DNA of 64,000 nt from Bacteroidales bacterium (GTDB lineage Bacteria > Bacteroidota > Bacteroidia > Bacteroidales > UBA6680): the NCBI GenBank assembly GCA_025210735.1, contig JAOARD010000053.1, forward strand, positions 1-64,000, read 5' to 3'. The first letter of the stretch is position 1, and every line of letters starts with the position of its first letter. The position numbers were made by a program, and so were the translations under genes. The notes under the pieces are model-generated. The model was given only the letters and a program-made list of their open reading frames with translations, ran no database searches and was not told the DNA's origin. Below, piece by piece: positions 53,142 through 62,504 of this stretch.

Positions 53142-54362
53142 ATGATATTTATTGTTGCATGGAAAAATGTTTGGAGAAACAAGGTACGTAGTATAGTTGT
53201 AATGATGTCGGTTGCTGTGGGGTTACTTTGTGGTATATTCTTTATGGCTTTTATGAACGGAATGGCTAAACAACGGGTAGATTCTGCTATAAGGAGTGAG
53301 GTATCGCATATACAGATTCATAGCTCTGAATATCTTGAAGATGAAGAGGTAAATTATACAATACCAGATATTGTTAGCGTAGAGCGGAAGATAAATGATT
53401 GTGAATATGTAGAGGCTGCCTCGTCAAGAGTAATTATATCAGGTATGGCACGGTCAGCACGTGCATCAAAAGGTGTAAGAATTGTTGGGATAGACAGAGC
53501 CTCAGAGGAGAGAGTAACAAACATATATACAAAGATTACCGACAGCCTGCCTGGTTACTTTAATAAAAAGTATCCTGTATTAATGAGCGAGCGCCTTGCT
53601 AAAGAGCTAAACATTAGGTTAAAACAGAAGGTGCAATTCGTCTTTCAATCAGTTGATGGTAGCCTTACCTCTGAATCGTTTAAAGTTACAGCACTCTATA
53701 AAACATCAAATAAGGTTTTTGATGATATGATGGTATTTGTACCACGTAATAAGATATCCGGATTTGCCGGACTTGAAAAGAATCAGGTACATGAGATAGC
53801 GATACTGTTAAAAGATAATGAAATGCTGATATCTGCTGCACAGGAGTTGAATATGAACAGTCCTGAAATAACTACAAGAACATGGAAAAAGATAATGCCT
53901 GAACTGGGAATGATGATAGATATGATGGATAATATGCTTGTTATATTCATGTCGATAATACTTGTTGCGCTGGCATTTGGTATAATAAACACTATGCTGA
54001 TGGTTGTACTTGAACGTAGTCGTGAGATAGGGATGCTTATGGCAATAGGAATGAATGGTAAACGAATATTCGGAATGATACTGCTTGAAACACTATTCCT
54101 GTCATTAACAGGAGGTGTAATAGGTATTGTTGCAGCAACAGTTGTTGTAAATATCTCCTCGCATAGCGGAATGGATCTGTCGGCATACTCAAAAGGTCTT
54201 GAAGCTATTGGTTACGACTCAATGGTTTTTCCGGTAATGGATACAAGTTATTACCCAATACTTATAATAATGGTAGTTGTAACGGCTTTGTTATCATCAA
54301 TATATCCGGCAATAAAAGCACTGAAACTTAATCCGGCAACAGCAATGAGAATAGATGCCTGA
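53142..54362 (+). CDS. ABC transporter permease, FtsX/MacB-LolE type (2)
   Basis: The protein has 406 residues, the same length and layout as the previous permease, from which it probably arose by duplication (IVAWKNVWRNKVRSIVVM; EIGMLMAIGMNGKRI). One helix at about 15-37, a periplasmic domain, then helices at about 270-292, 312-337 and 370-392. The two would form a heterodimer, as LolC and LolE do. Fifteen bases separate the genes. Confidence 0.88.
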   Translation: MIFIVAWKNVWRNKVRSIVVMMSVAVGLLCGIFFMAFMNGMAKQRVDSAIRSEVSHIQIHSSEYLEDEEVNYTIPDIVSVERKINDCEYVEAASSRVIISGMARSARASKGVRIVGIDRASEERVTNIYTKITDSLPGYFNKKYPVLMSERLAKELNIRLKQKVQFVFQSVDGSLTSESFKVTALYKTSNKVFDDMMVFVPRNKISGFAGLEKNQVHEIAILLKDNEMLISAAQELNMNSPEITTRTWKKIMPELGMMIDMMDNMLVIFMSIILVALAFGIINTMLMVVLERSREIGMLMAIGMNGKRIFGMILLETLFLSLTGGVIGIVAATVVVNISSHSGMDLSAYSKGLEAIGYDSMVFPVMDTSYYPILIIMVVVTALLSSIYPAIKALKLNPATAMRIDA

Positions 54363-54388
54363 TAATTTAACCTTAAAAACATAAACAG

Positions 54389-55075
54389 ATGGAATCGGTA
54401 ATAAAAGTAAATGAGTTATATAAAATATACGATGACACCTCAGTAGAGGTAAGAGCAGTAAATGGTGTTGATCTTGAGATTGGCGAAGGTGAATTTACAG
54501 CAATTGTAGGGCCTTCAGGATCAGGTAAAACAACACTGCTAAATATGATAGGAGGTCTTGATAAACCAACAAAAGGGAGTATTATGGTTGGAGGACAAAA
54601 TCTGGCACAGATGTCGTCATCTAAACTAATAGACTTCAGGATGCACAATATTGGATTTGTATTTCAGGCTTACAATCTGATACCGGTATTAACAGCAATA
54701 GAGAATGTAGAGTTTGTTATGCATTTGCAGGGAGTATCGCACAAAGAGCGCAGAGCCAGAGCTAAAGAGTTGCTTGATGCTGTTGGTTTGGGCGACAGAT
54801 TAAACAGCCGTCCGGCAAAACTATCGGGAGGTCAGCAGCAGAGAGTAGCTGTTGCCAGAGCGTTGGCATCCAGCCCCCGCTTTATACTTGCCGATGAACC
54901 TACTGCAAACCTCGATAGTAAATCAACAGAGAATCTTCTTGATATTATGTATGAACTAAACATAAAAGAGAAAGCAACATTTGTATTCTCCTCACACGAT
55001 CAGAGGGTTGTTAATAAGGCAAGAAGAGTTATAAATGTAGAAGATGGGAAAATAATCAGTGATATAACAAAGTAG
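54389..55075 (+). CDS. ABC transporter ATP-binding protein, LolD-like
   Basis: The protein has 228 residues. Walker A is GPSGSGKTT (41-49), the signature LSGGQQQRVAVARAL, and Walker B FILADEPTANLD; SSHDQR gives the H-loop. FQAYNLIPVLTAIENV is the LolD/MacB-type Q-loop. It powers the two permeases. The leader reads aacataaacagatgg, like the tail of the dispersed repeat but without the rest of it. Confidence 0.93.
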   Translation: MESVIKVNELYKIYDDTSVEVRAVNGVDLEIGEGEFTAIVGPSGSGKTTLLNMIGGLDKPTKGSIMVGGQNLAQMSSSKLIDFRMHNIGFVFQAYNLIPVLTAIENVEFVMHLQGVSHKERRARAKELLDAVGLGDRLNSRPAKLSGGQQQRVAVARALASSPRFILADEPTANLDSKSTENLLDIMYELNIKEKATFVFSSHDQRVVNKARRVINVEDGKIISDITK

Positions 55076-55082
55076 AGACCCA

Positions 55083-56240
55083 ATGTGTATATCTAAAAAG
55101 ATACTGATGCTAATAATAGCCTCTCTTTATGTAGTCACAACAAAAGCTGATGATAATGAGAAACTATCGCTGTCCGGGTTTGTATCAGGAATGCAAAACT
55201 TTACAATAACAGATGTAAGTAAAGAGTGGCTGAATGACTATAACCTGCATAACAGATTTGATATACTTTGGACACCAAATAAAAATCTTACTATTGAAGC
55301 AGGACTACGTACCCGGATATTAACAGGGAATACAATATCTGCTAATCCCGGAATGGAAGATATGATAGATGCAGATCAGGGTATTATAGATATGTCGTTC
55401 AATATATCAACTGGTAAATCGTACATAATAAATAGTACAATAGACAGATTATATGCAAACTATGTAATAGATAAGTTTGAAATATCATTAGGACGACAAC
55501 GTATAAACTGGGGAATATCTACAGCATGGAATCCTAATGACATATTTAACGCCTATTCATTCTTTGATTTTGACTATATAAAAAGACCCGGTTCTGATGC
55601 TGTAAGATTCAAATACTATCCGGGTAATACATCGGTTATTGAGTTTGCAACAGCAGTTGACGATAAAGATAATATTACCTCTGCGCTATATTCCAGATTT
55701 GCTATGCTTACAGCAGATATACAGCTGTCAGCGGGTGTATATAAATCAGAAGATGCATTTATAGGAGCAGGGTGGAGTAGCTATATATCCGGCATAGGTT
55801 TTAAAGGTGAGGTAAGTACATTTATACCATATAAAAATAAAACAGACAGAGATCAGATCTGGATTGCAACAGTTGGAACCGACTATATGTTTGAAAACTC
55901 ACTGTCGTTAACAGGAGAGGTTATGTATCAGAGTAATGTAGCCGAATTAAAACTGGGTGACGGATTTCTTACTGCACGCGATATAGATGTAAGATCAATG
56001 TCATTCTCAAAAATATCCCTGTTCGGATCAGCTTCATATCCGGCAACACCGCTGCTTAACACTTCGCTGTCGGTTATGTATTTTCCCGATATTAAAGGAT
56101 TCTTCATAAACCCATCTGTTGAGTACTCAATTACTGATAACTGGTATCTCTCTGCAATAGCGCAATATTTTAGTGGCGAAATAGAGGACAGAAGAACAGG
56201 GGTTACAATGATATTTTTGCGTTTGAAACTCAATTTTTAA
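55083..56240 (+). CDS. Outer-membrane beta-barrel (DUF1302-like) of the LolA-ABC set
   Basis: The protein has 385 residues with a signal peptide (about 1-22, ending TTKADD). The mature part is made of strands: LSLSGFVSGMQNFTITD, FEISLGRQRINWGISTAWNP, ending in MIFLRLKLNF with the terminal phenylalanine of outer-membrane proteins. The phrase GRQRINWG followed by NPND resembles the DUF1302 family, barrels linked to hydrophobic compound traffic. It starts seven bases after the ATPase gene, so it belongs to the same operon and may be the outer-membrane end of the pathway. Confidence 0.75.
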   Translation: MCISKKILMLIIASLYVVTTKADDNEKLSLSGFVSGMQNFTITDVSKEWLNDYNLHNRFDILWTPNKNLTIEAGLRTRILTGNTISANPGMEDMIDADQGIIDMSFNISTGKSYIINSTIDRLYANYVIDKFEISLGRQRINWGISTAWNPNDIFNAYSFFDFDYIKRPGSDAVRFKYYPGNTSVIEFATAVDDKDNITSALYSRFAMLTADIQLSAGVYKSEDAFIGAGWSSYISGIGFKGEVSTFIPYKNKTDRDQIWIATVGTDYMFENSLSLTGEVMYQSNVAELKLGDGFLTARDIDVRSMSFSKISLFGSASYPATPLLNTSLSVMYFPDIKGFFINPSVEYSITDNWYLSAIAQYFSGEIEDRRTGVTMIFLRLKLNF

Positions 56241-56294
56241 GTGTCGTTTAAATTGTTAATAAATATTAAATTGTTATTCTTATAGCACTTATGC

Positions 56295-56324
56295 TTTGCT
56301 AATCGCTATGTTTTTTTATATTTG
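56295..56324 (+). promoter_or_regulatory. Bacteroidota-type promoter of the bactofilin-ATP synthase operon
   Basis: TTTG (56295-56298), 18 bases, then TATATTTG (56317-56324), a full match to TAnnTTTG. The first ATG is 39 bases further. Confidence 0.65.
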
Positions 56325-56362
56325 CTTATACATAGTATAAGTAACTTTAACAGGATAAGATA

Positions 56363-56779
56363 ATGGCTAAAAATAGTACAACTGAAGTTAATCCAAATGT
56401 GATTAACCAAATTGGGATTGAGACTGAGATTAAAGGAGATATTATATCAAAGGGAGATATAAGAATTGATGGTGTTTTAACCGGAAATATTACTACCTCA
56501 GGAAAACTTGTTCTTGGTGGTACTGGTAGAATTTTTGGAGAAGTATCTTGTCAGAACGCACATATCTCTGGATCAATAGAGGGGAAGATTACAGTTAAAG
56601 AACTTCTTTCAATGAAGAGTTCCGCTTCAATTACAGGAGAGATATATACAGAGAAATTTGCTGTTGAGCCTGGGGCTAAGTTTACTGGTACATGTAATAT
56701 GAGCGGTAACGTTAATCCGGCTGCACGCAGAAAGAAGAATGAGCCTGTTGCTGAAGTAATGGCAAATGAAAAAAACTAA
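56363..56779 (+). CDS. Bactofilin (polymer-forming cytoskeletal protein)
   Basis: The protein has 138 residues. The central part consists of short beta-helix turns typical of bactofilins: GDIISKGDIRIDGVLTGNI, GRIFGEVSCQNAHISGSIEG, SASITGEIYTEKFAVEPGA. It would assemble into filaments on the inner face of the membrane and organise cell-wall or envelope proteins. It overlaps the AtpZ-like gene by 14 bases, so the ATP synthase genes are translated in the same operon. Confidence 0.92.
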   Translation: MAKNSTTEVNPNVINQIGIETEIKGDIISKGDIRIDGVLTGNITTSGKLVLGGTGRIFGEVSCQNAHISGSIEGKITVKELLSMKSSASITGEIYTEKFAVEPGAKFTGTCNMSGNVNPAARRKKNEPVAEVMANEKN

Positions 56780-56984
56780 AAATAACGATGGGCTGAAAAA
56801 CTACGCCAAATATTCTGGTGCAGCTTTTCAGATGTTTGTTATTATAGCACTCTCTGTTTGGGGAGGCAAAAAAATTGATGAAGCACTAGAGGTAGAACGA
56901 CCAACATTTTTGGTCATTCTATCTCTTTTTGGTGTTATAGCATCAATATATGTAGTAATCAAAGATTTAATTAAGAGATCTTGA
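56766..56984 (+). CDS. AtpZ/AtpI-like membrane protein
   Basis: The protein has 72 residues with two hydrophobic helices (about 17-33 and 46-64), separated by KKIDEALEVERP. The pattern SGAAFQMFVIIALSVWGGKKID is that of PF09527 (AtpZ/AtpI). It is thought to help c-ring assembly or transport Mg or Ca for the ATP synthase. It overlaps both neighbours, by 14 bases upstream and by four bases downstream (TTGA). Confidence 0.85.
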   Translation: MKKTKNNDGLKNYAKYSGAAFQMFVIIALSVWGGKKIDEALEVERPTFLVILSLFGVIASIYVVIKDLIKRS

Positions 56985-57385
56985 AAGCGATAGTCAAACA
57001 ATTAGGAGTTTTTTTTGCTATCTCACTACTATCATTAATAGTTGCTGTTTTTCTGTGCAACATTTTTAATATACCCGTTGTTTATACAAGAGTTTTATTC
57101 TCGTGGTTATACTTTGTTGTAACTGGTTTGGCTGCAACACTGCTTACAATGCATGTAGCAGTTACCGATAATAAAACAGGAGGGTATATGGTGTACGGAA
57201 TTGTCTTAGGAAAATTCCTGCTTAACATAGTTTTTTTTGCACTGCTGGCAACGTTGATAACTCCTGTTGATGGAGTGCTACTTGTAATTGGTGCATATTT
57301 TTACCTCATATATTCAACTTATTATATAAGGTTTGCGGTAAAAACCCTTAACTTAGAAGAACAAAAAAAGATTAAAAAGCAATGA
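56981..57385 (+). CDS. AtpI-like four-helix membrane protein
   Basis: The protein has 134 residues and starts with TTG at 56981, overlapping the stop of the previous gene. Four hydrophobic segments lie at about 7-27, 34-58, 66-87 and 94-112. Such proteins occur at this place, before the a subunit gene, in Bacteroidota ATP synthase loci and are taken as UncI-type assembly factors. The sequence itself is weakly conserved. It overlaps the a subunit gene by four bases (ATGA). Confidence 0.7.
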   Translation: MKAIVKQLGVFFAISLLSLIVAVFLCNIFNIPVVYTRVLFSWLYFVVTGLAATLLTMHVAVTDNKTGGYMVYGIVLGKFLLNIVFFALLATLITPVDGVLLVIGAYFYLIYSTYYIRFAVKTLNLEEQKKIKKQ

Positions 57386-58488
57386 TGTCAGGAAAGCGCT
57401 TTTGGAATATACTGGTACTGATAATTGGTATTACATTGTTTATTGTAATCCCATTTACGTTTTTTGATATGTCTGGCGGACACCACGAAGGAGAAGACGG
57501 GCATGCAGAAAAAGAGCTGAATGTAAGTGAAATGCTTATAGATCATATTGGCGATGCTTATGAATGGCACCTTTTTAGCTATCATGGTAAACATGCTTCG
57601 GTACATCTTCCTGTTATACTGTACAGTAGTCAATCAGGTTTTCATATGTTTATGTCATCAAAGTTGGCGCACGGACACCACCATAAAGGATTCTATATTG
57701 CCGAAGAGGGTAAATACAAAGGCAAAATTGTAGAAGATATTAATCATAATAACAATTCTGCACACAGTGCTGACTCTGAAGAAACGGTATACAGACCATT
57801 TGATTTCTCGATAACAAAAACAGTGTTTACTGTATTCCTTTCCGCTTTTATACTGATGTTTATATTCATAAGCCTTGGTAACAGTTACAAACGAAACGGA
57901 AACACAGCACCACGTGGATTGAGAGGTTTCTTTGAGCCGCTGGTAATATTTGTTCGCGACGAGATTGCAATACCAAATATTGGTAAGAAGTATATGCGCT
58001 TTATGCCTTATCTGCTTACAGTATTCTTTTTTATATGGTTTAATAACCTTATAGGACTAATACCACTATTCCCGTTTGGTGGTAATGCAACAGGAAATAT
58101 TGCTGTAACATTTACACTTGCAATATTCACACTTGTTATTACAAATGTAAGTGCCAGCAAAAATTACTGGCGACACATATTCTTTATGCCGGGTGTACCA
58201 AAACCAATGTGGATTCTTTTGGCTCCGGTAGAGCTGATAGGGATATTTACAAAACCATTTGCACTTATGATACGTCTGTTTGCAAATATCACAGCAGGAC
58301 ATATACTTATACTAAGTCTGTTCTTCATGATATTTATATTCAAGACATTCTATGTTGCACCAGTATCAATAATAATGGGGCTGTTTATGAGCTTGCTTGA
58401 ACTGCTTGTGGCAGCAATACAGGCTTATGTATTTACACTACTGTCGGCACTATTTATAGGAATGGCAGTTGAAGAGGAACATCATTAA
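57382..58488 (+). CDS. atpB: ATP synthase F0 subunit a
   Basis: The protein has 368 residues, longer than the 270 of E. coli because of a histidine-rich N-terminal extension outside the membrane (SGGHHEGEDGHAEKE; SSKLAHGHHHKG). The essential arginine lies in KPFALMIRLFANITAGH in helix 5. It forms the two half-channels for protons beside the c-ring. The extended N-terminus is usual in Bacteroidota. It overlaps the previous gene by four bases. Confidence 0.95.
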   Translation: MMSGKRFWNILVLIIGITLFIVIPFTFFDMSGGHHEGEDGHAEKELNVSEMLIDHIGDAYEWHLFSYHGKHASVHLPVILYSSQSGFHMFMSSKLAHGHHHKGFYIAEEGKYKGKIVEDINHNNNSAHSADSEETVYRPFDFSITKTVFTVFLSAFILMFIFISLGNSYKRNGNTAPRGLRGFFEPLVIFVRDEIAIPNIGKKYMRFMPYLLTVFFFIWFNNLIGLIPLFPFGGNATGNIAVTFTLAIFTLVITNVSASKNYWRHIFFMPGVPKPMWILLAPVELIGIFTKPFALMIRLFANITAGHILILSLFFMIFIFKTFYVAPVSIIMGLFMSLLELLVAAIQAYVFTLLSALFIGMAVEEEHH

Positions 58489-58530
58489 AATAGAATAATA
58501 TATTTTGTTTAATTACTAAAACAATAAATT

Positions 58531-58734
58531 ATGACAGGAACACTAGCAGTAATTGGCGCAGCATTAGCTGTGATAGGCGCAGGACTTGGTATAGGTCATA
58601 TTGGTGGTAAAGCCATGGATGCTATAGCTCGTCAGCCGGAAGCTGGGACAAAAATTCAGACAGCAATGATTATATCGGCGGCTTTAATTGAGGGAGCTGC
58701 ACTGTTTGCAATTGTTGTTGCTTTAGTGAAGTAA
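58531..58734 (+). CDS. atpE: ATP synthase F0 subunit c
   Basis: The protein has 67 residues, two helices joined by the polar loop ARQPEAGTK. The ion-binding glutamate is Glu54 in AALIEGAAL. The sodium ligands known from Ilyobacter (a glutamine in helix 1 and the Ser-Thr after the glutamate) are missing, so the ring is probably proton-driven. Glycine-rich helix 1 (GAGLGIGHIGGKA) sets the tight packing of the ring. A stable hairpin lies after the stop codon. Confidence 0.95.
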   Translation: MTGTLAVIGAALAVIGAGLGIGHIGGKAMDAIARQPEAGTKIQTAMIISAALIEGAALFAIVVALVK

Positions 58735-58746
58735 TTTATAAGAATT

Positions 58747-58771
58747 TGCCTGTAGCGATTGGCTACAGGCA
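58747..58771 (+). other. Intercistronic hairpin between atpE and atpF
   Basis: TGCCTGTAGC (58747-58756) and GCTACAGGCA (58762-58771) form a perfect 10-bp stem with a five-base loop. No T-tract follows, so it is not a normal terminator. It may protect the atpE part of the mRNA from 3' decay, which would help make many c subunits per complex. Confidence 0.7.
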
Positions 58772-58807
58772 GATTTAAGCGTTAACTAATTAATACAAGA
58801 GTACAAG

Positions 58808-59302
58808 ATGGAGTTATTAACACCCGATATGGGTATCATATTTTGGTCTTCGTTAACATTTCTGATATTGCTATTGATACTCAGACGATATGCATGGAAA
58901 CCTATTCTTCAGGCAATAAAATCGCGTGAAGATAGTATACAGGAGGCACTTGATTCAGCCAAACTTGCAAAAGAGCAGTTTAGTAAACTTCAGGAGGGTA
59001 ATAAAGAGATAATAAAAGAGGCAAAAGCTCAGAAAGACAGTATCCTTAAAGAGGCCAGAGATATAAAAGATCAGATAATAAAAGAGGCAAAAGAGCAGGC
59101 AGATGCAGAAGCTGCTAAGATGCGTAAAAGTGCAGCTCAGGATATTGATAGTATGAAGAAAGAGGCTATTGTTGATATTAAAAAAGAGGTAGCTTCACTA
59201 TCTGTAGATATTGCTGAGAAGATTCTTAAAAAGGATCTTGAGAATAGCGAAGAACAGAAACGAATGATAGAGTCGTTTGTTGATGATATTAAAATTAATT
59301 AA
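58808..59302 (+). CDS. atpF: ATP synthase F0 subunit b
   Basis: The protein has 164 residues. One membrane helix (about 8-25) leads into a long charged coiled coil (EALDSAKLAKEQFSKLQEG; EAKAQKDSILKEARDIKD). It dimerises to form the peripheral stalk that links F0 with the delta subunit and F1. Repeats of KEAKxQ show the 11-residue right-handed coil of b subunits. Sixteen bases separate it from atpH. Confidence 0.95.
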   Translation: MELLTPDMGIIFWSSLTFLILLLILRRYAWKPILQAIKSREDSIQEALDSAKLAKEQFSKLQEGNKEIIKEAKAQKDSILKEARDIKDQIIKEAKEQADAEAAKMRKSAAQDIDSMKKEAIVDIKKEVASLSVDIAEKILKKDLENSEEQKRMIESFVDDIKIN

Positions 59303-59317
59303 TACCTGATAGAATAG

Positions 59318-59866
59318 ATGAATAGTGGTAAGATAGCTGTACGTTATGCCAAAGCTCTTTACGAACTGGCAAAGGAACGCGATATTGTAGATGTTGTGTA
59401 TAGCGATATACAACTTATTCATAATACATTTAAAGAATATAAGCAGATTCGCGAGACAATGCATAATCCGGTTTTGCCACTTACCAATAAAGCGGCAATA
59501 CTTAAATCGCTGTTTCAGGATAAGATATCTGCAGATACAGAAAAGTTTATAACAATTATAGTTGAGAATGATCGTTGCGAATTTATTGAGCGAATACTCT
59601 ATAAGTTTTTTGATATTGTAAGAGAGGCAAGAGGGATTAAAGAGGTTGAATTTATTACAGCAAGCCCTGTTGACGATAATACAAGAGATAAAATAACAAC
59701 TATAATATCAGAGCAGTATAAAGCGCAGATTGAACTAAAAGAGACGGTGAATCCGGATATCATAGGAGGATTTGTGTTGCGAGTTGACGATAAAATGATT
59801 GATTCATCAATATCGTCGGAACTTAAGATGATTAGAAGAGAACTACTAAAAACAAATGTGAATTAA
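59318..59866 (+). CDS. atpH: ATP synthase F1 subunit delta
   Basis: The protein has 182 residues, the usual length. The helical N-terminal domain starts [16 protein letters not shown], and the C-terminal domain holds [21 protein letters not shown], the most conserved part of the family. It joins the top of F1 to the b subunits. It is followed by atpA after 17 bases. Confidence 0.95.
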   Translation: MNSGKIAVRYAKALYELAKERDIVDVVYSDIQLIHNTFKEYKQIRETMHNPVLPLTNKAAILKSLFQDKISADTEKFITIIVENDRCEFIERILYKFFDIVREARGIKEVEFITASPVDDNTRDKITTIISEQYKAQIELKETVNPDIIGGFVLRVDDKMIDSSISSELKMIRRELLKTNVN

Positions 59867-59883
59867 AAACTTATATAATAACA

Positions 59884-61464
59884 ATGACTGATATAAAACC
59901 CGCAGAGGTATCTGCTATACTTAAACAACAACTTGAAGGTCTTAAAACAGACTCTGAATTACAAGAGGTTGGTTCTGTTCTTACAGTGGGAGATGGTATT
60001 GCACTAATATACGGACTGTCTAATGTTCAGTCTAATGAGATGGTTGAGTTTGAAACAGGTACATTAGGTATTGTTCTGAACCTTGAAGAGGATAATGTAG
60101 GAGCTGTACTGCTTGGATCAGGCGAGGGAATAAAAGAGGGAACTGTTGTAAAAAGATTAAACAGAATATCGTCAATAGCAGTAGGAGAAGGGCTTCTTGG
60201 ACGTGTTGTAAACACTGTTGGCGAAGCTATTGATGGTAAAGGAGATATACAGGGAGAGTTAATTAACCTTCCGCTTGAGCGCAAAGCACCCGGGGTAATA
60301 TATCGTCAGCCTGTTAAACAGCCATTGCAAACTGGTATTAAAGCAATTGATTCAATGATACCTATCGGACGTGGTCAACGTGAGTTGATTATCGGTGATC
60401 GACAAACAGGAAAAACAGCAATTGCACTAGATACAATAATAAATCAGAAAGAGTTTTACGAGAAAGGAGAGCCTGTATACTGTATATATGTTGCAATAGG
60501 ACAGAAAGGATCTACAGTACGTAATATTGCACGTATACTTGAAGATGCAGGAGCACTTGATTATACAGTAATAGTATCTGCAACAGCATCAGATCCTGCT
60601 GCATTACAGTTTTATGCACCAATGGCAGGTGCTGCTATAGGTGAATACTTCAGAGATACTGGTCGTCATGCACTTATAATATACGATGATTTGTCGAAAC
60701 AGGCGGTTTCGTACCGTGAAGTTTCGCTGTTGTTACGTCGTCCGCCGGGACGTGAGGCGTATCCGGGAGATATCTTCTATCTGCACTCAAGATTATTAGA
60801 GCGTGCTGCAAAAATTATTGAGAACGATGATGTTGCCGCAGGAATGAACGACCTTCCTGAACCACTCAGAGATAAGGTTAAAGGAGGAGGATCATTAACG
60901 GCGCTTCCTATTATTGAGACACAGGCAGGTGATGTATCGGCATATATCCCTACCAATGTAATATCAATTACCGACGGACAGATATTCCTTGAATCGGATC
61001 TGTTTAATGCCGGAGTACGTCCTGCAATTAATGTTGGTATATCGGTATCAAGAGTAGGAGGTAGTGCTCAGATTAAGACAATGAAAAAGATTGCAGGAAC
61101 ACTTAAACTTGATCAGGCTCAGTACCGCGAGCTTGAAGCATTCTCTAAGTTTGGTTCCGATCTTGATGCAGCAACAATGGCTGTACTTAATAAAGGAGAA
61201 CGTAACGTAGAGATACTTAAGCAGGGACAGTTTCAGCCATTTAAGGTTGAGGATCAGATTGCAATAATATATTGTGGAACAAAAGGTCTGTTAAACAGTG
61301 TTCCGGTTAATAGAATAAAGGAGTTTGAGAAGTTATATCTCGATAGATTAAATACCGAACATAAAGAGGTATTACAGTCGCTTAAAGAGGGTAAACTTTC
61401 AGACGATATTGAGTCGGTAATGAGAAATCTTGCAGAAGAGATATCTGTAGATATTGGAGAATAA
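59884..61464 (+). CDS. atpA: ATP synthase F1 subunit alpha
   Basis: The protein has 526 residues. The P-loop is GDRQTGKTA (171-179); the arginine finger lies in the segment [32 protein letters not shown], in parts, is the conserved nucleotide-binding core. It binds non-catalytic nucleotides and completes the catalytic sites of the beta subunit, which is not encoded in this window. The sequence is the most conserved in the region and shows no oddities. Confidence 0.97.
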   Translation: MTDIKPAEVSAILKQQLEGLKTDSELQEVGSVLTVGDGIALIYGLSNVQSNEMVEFETGTLGIVLNLEEDNVGAVLLGSGEGIKEGTVVKRLNRISSIAVGEGLLGRVVNTVGEAIDGKGDIQGELINLPLERKAPGVIYRQPVKQPLQTGIKAIDSMIPIGRGQRELIIGDRQTGKTAIALDTIINQKEFYEKGEPVYCIYVAIGQKGSTVRNIARILEDAGALDYTVIVSATASDPAALQFYAPMAGAAIGEYFRDTGRHALIIYDDLSKQAVSYREVSLLLRRPPGREAYPGDIFYLHSRLLERAAKIIENDDVAAGMNDLPEPLRDKVKGGGSLTALPIIETQAGDVSAYIPTNVISITDGQIFLESDLFNAGVRPAINVGISVSRVGGSAQIKTMKKIAGTLKLDQAQYRELEAFSKFGSDLDAATMAVLNKGERNVEILKQGQFQPFKVEDQIAIIYCGTKGLLNSVPVNRIKEFEKLYLDRLNTEHKEVLQSLKEGKLSDDIESVMRNLAEEISVDIGE

Positions 61465-61488
61465 ATTGCTGTTATATAAATATATATT

Positions 61489-62364
61489 ATGGGTAGCTTA
61501 AAGGAGATTAGATCAAGAGTAGCATCTGTTACATCAACGCAGAAGATAACCAGCGCAATGAAGATGGTATCTGCTGCAAAGCTAAGAAAAGCACAGGATG
61601 CCATACTCAGGATGAGGCCATATGCCGATAAACTACACAATGTATTACTATCTGTTGGGAGTAGTTTAGGTAAGGACTACCCGAACCCGTTTGTTACACC
61701 ACGTGAGGAGAATAAGGTTTTAATAGTAGTTATAAGCTCAAATAGCAGCCTTTGCGGCGCTTTTAACATGAATGTGGCCAAAAGTGTGCGCAAGCTTGTT
61801 TCTGATAAATACAGCAACCAAAACAGCGTTAATAACGTGCATTTTGCTATAATTGGTAAAAAGGCTGCTGATAACCTTAAGGAATTTAAGGATAATGTTG
61901 TTGCAGATCATTCAGAGTTATTAGACAATACTTCATATGACAATGTTAAAGCTATTGCCGGAGAGCTGGTTATGAAGTATATTGATGGTGAATATGACAA
62001 GATAGAGTTTGTATATAACAGATTTAAGAATGCAGCAACACAGATTCTTACAATAGAAACATTTCTTCCGCTTGAGTTACCCGATGTTGATGAAGATAGT
62101 GTAACAGATTATATTTATGAGCCTGATAAAGAGGGATTGATAAATGAGGTTATTCCGCTTTCGTTGGAGGTACAGTTTTACCGTGCAATACGCGAGAGCC
62201 TTGCTGCAGAACACGGAGCCAGAATGACAGCAATGCATATGGCTACTGATAATGCGGGTGAATTACTTCGTAAACTTAAACTTGAGTATAATAAAGCGCG
62301 TCAGGCATCAATTACCAATGAGATACTTGAGATTGTTGGAGGTGCCGAGGCTCTGAAAGGATAA
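61489..62364 (+). CDS. atpG: ATP synthase F1 subunit gamma
   Basis: The protein has 291 residues. The N-terminal helix (LKEIRSRVASVTSTQKITSAMKMV, in parts) and the C-terminal helix (GARMTAMHMATDNAGELL; NKARQASITNEILEIVGG) form the coiled-coil rotor shaft. It transmits rotation between the c-ring and the alpha3-beta3 head. It is the last gene of the operon and is followed by a strong terminator; atpD and atpC must lie elsewhere. Confidence 0.96.
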   Translation: MGSLKEIRSRVASVTSTQKITSAMKMVSAAKLRKAQDAILRMRPYADKLHNVLLSVGSSLGKDYPNPFVTPREENKVLIVVISSNSSLCGAFNMNVAKSVRKLVSDKYSNQNSVNNVHFAIIGKKAADNLKEFKDNVVADHSELLDNTSYDNVKAIAGELVMKYIDGEYDKIEFVYNRFKNAATQILTIETFLPLELPDVDEDSVTDYIYEPDKEGLINEVIPLSLEVQFYRAIRESLAAEHGARMTAMHMATDNAGELLRKLKLEYNKARQASITNEILEIVGGAEALKG

Positions 62365-62386
62365 TTTATATATACCAAATATATTT

Positions 62387-62418
62387 AAAACCCTCTTGTA
62401 TCTTATACAAGAGGGTTT
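62387..62418. terminator. Terminator of the ATP synthase operon
   Basis: AAAACCCTCTTGTAT pairs with ATACAAGAGGGTTTT around a three-base loop. It is symmetrical and can also stop the convergent gene ending at 62505. Confidence 0.95.
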
Positions 62419-62504
62419 TGTATATGTATAAATGTCAGACTCCGTTTAATAGAATGATTGATTTTCTCTTGTGTCAGCCGATCGGAGACGGGAGCCTTCC
62501 TTTA

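Noticed and set aside
58531..58734. Sodium-driven c subunit
   Set aside because: The helix 1 glutamine and the Ser-Thr after the ion-binding glutamate are missing, so a proton ring is more likely.
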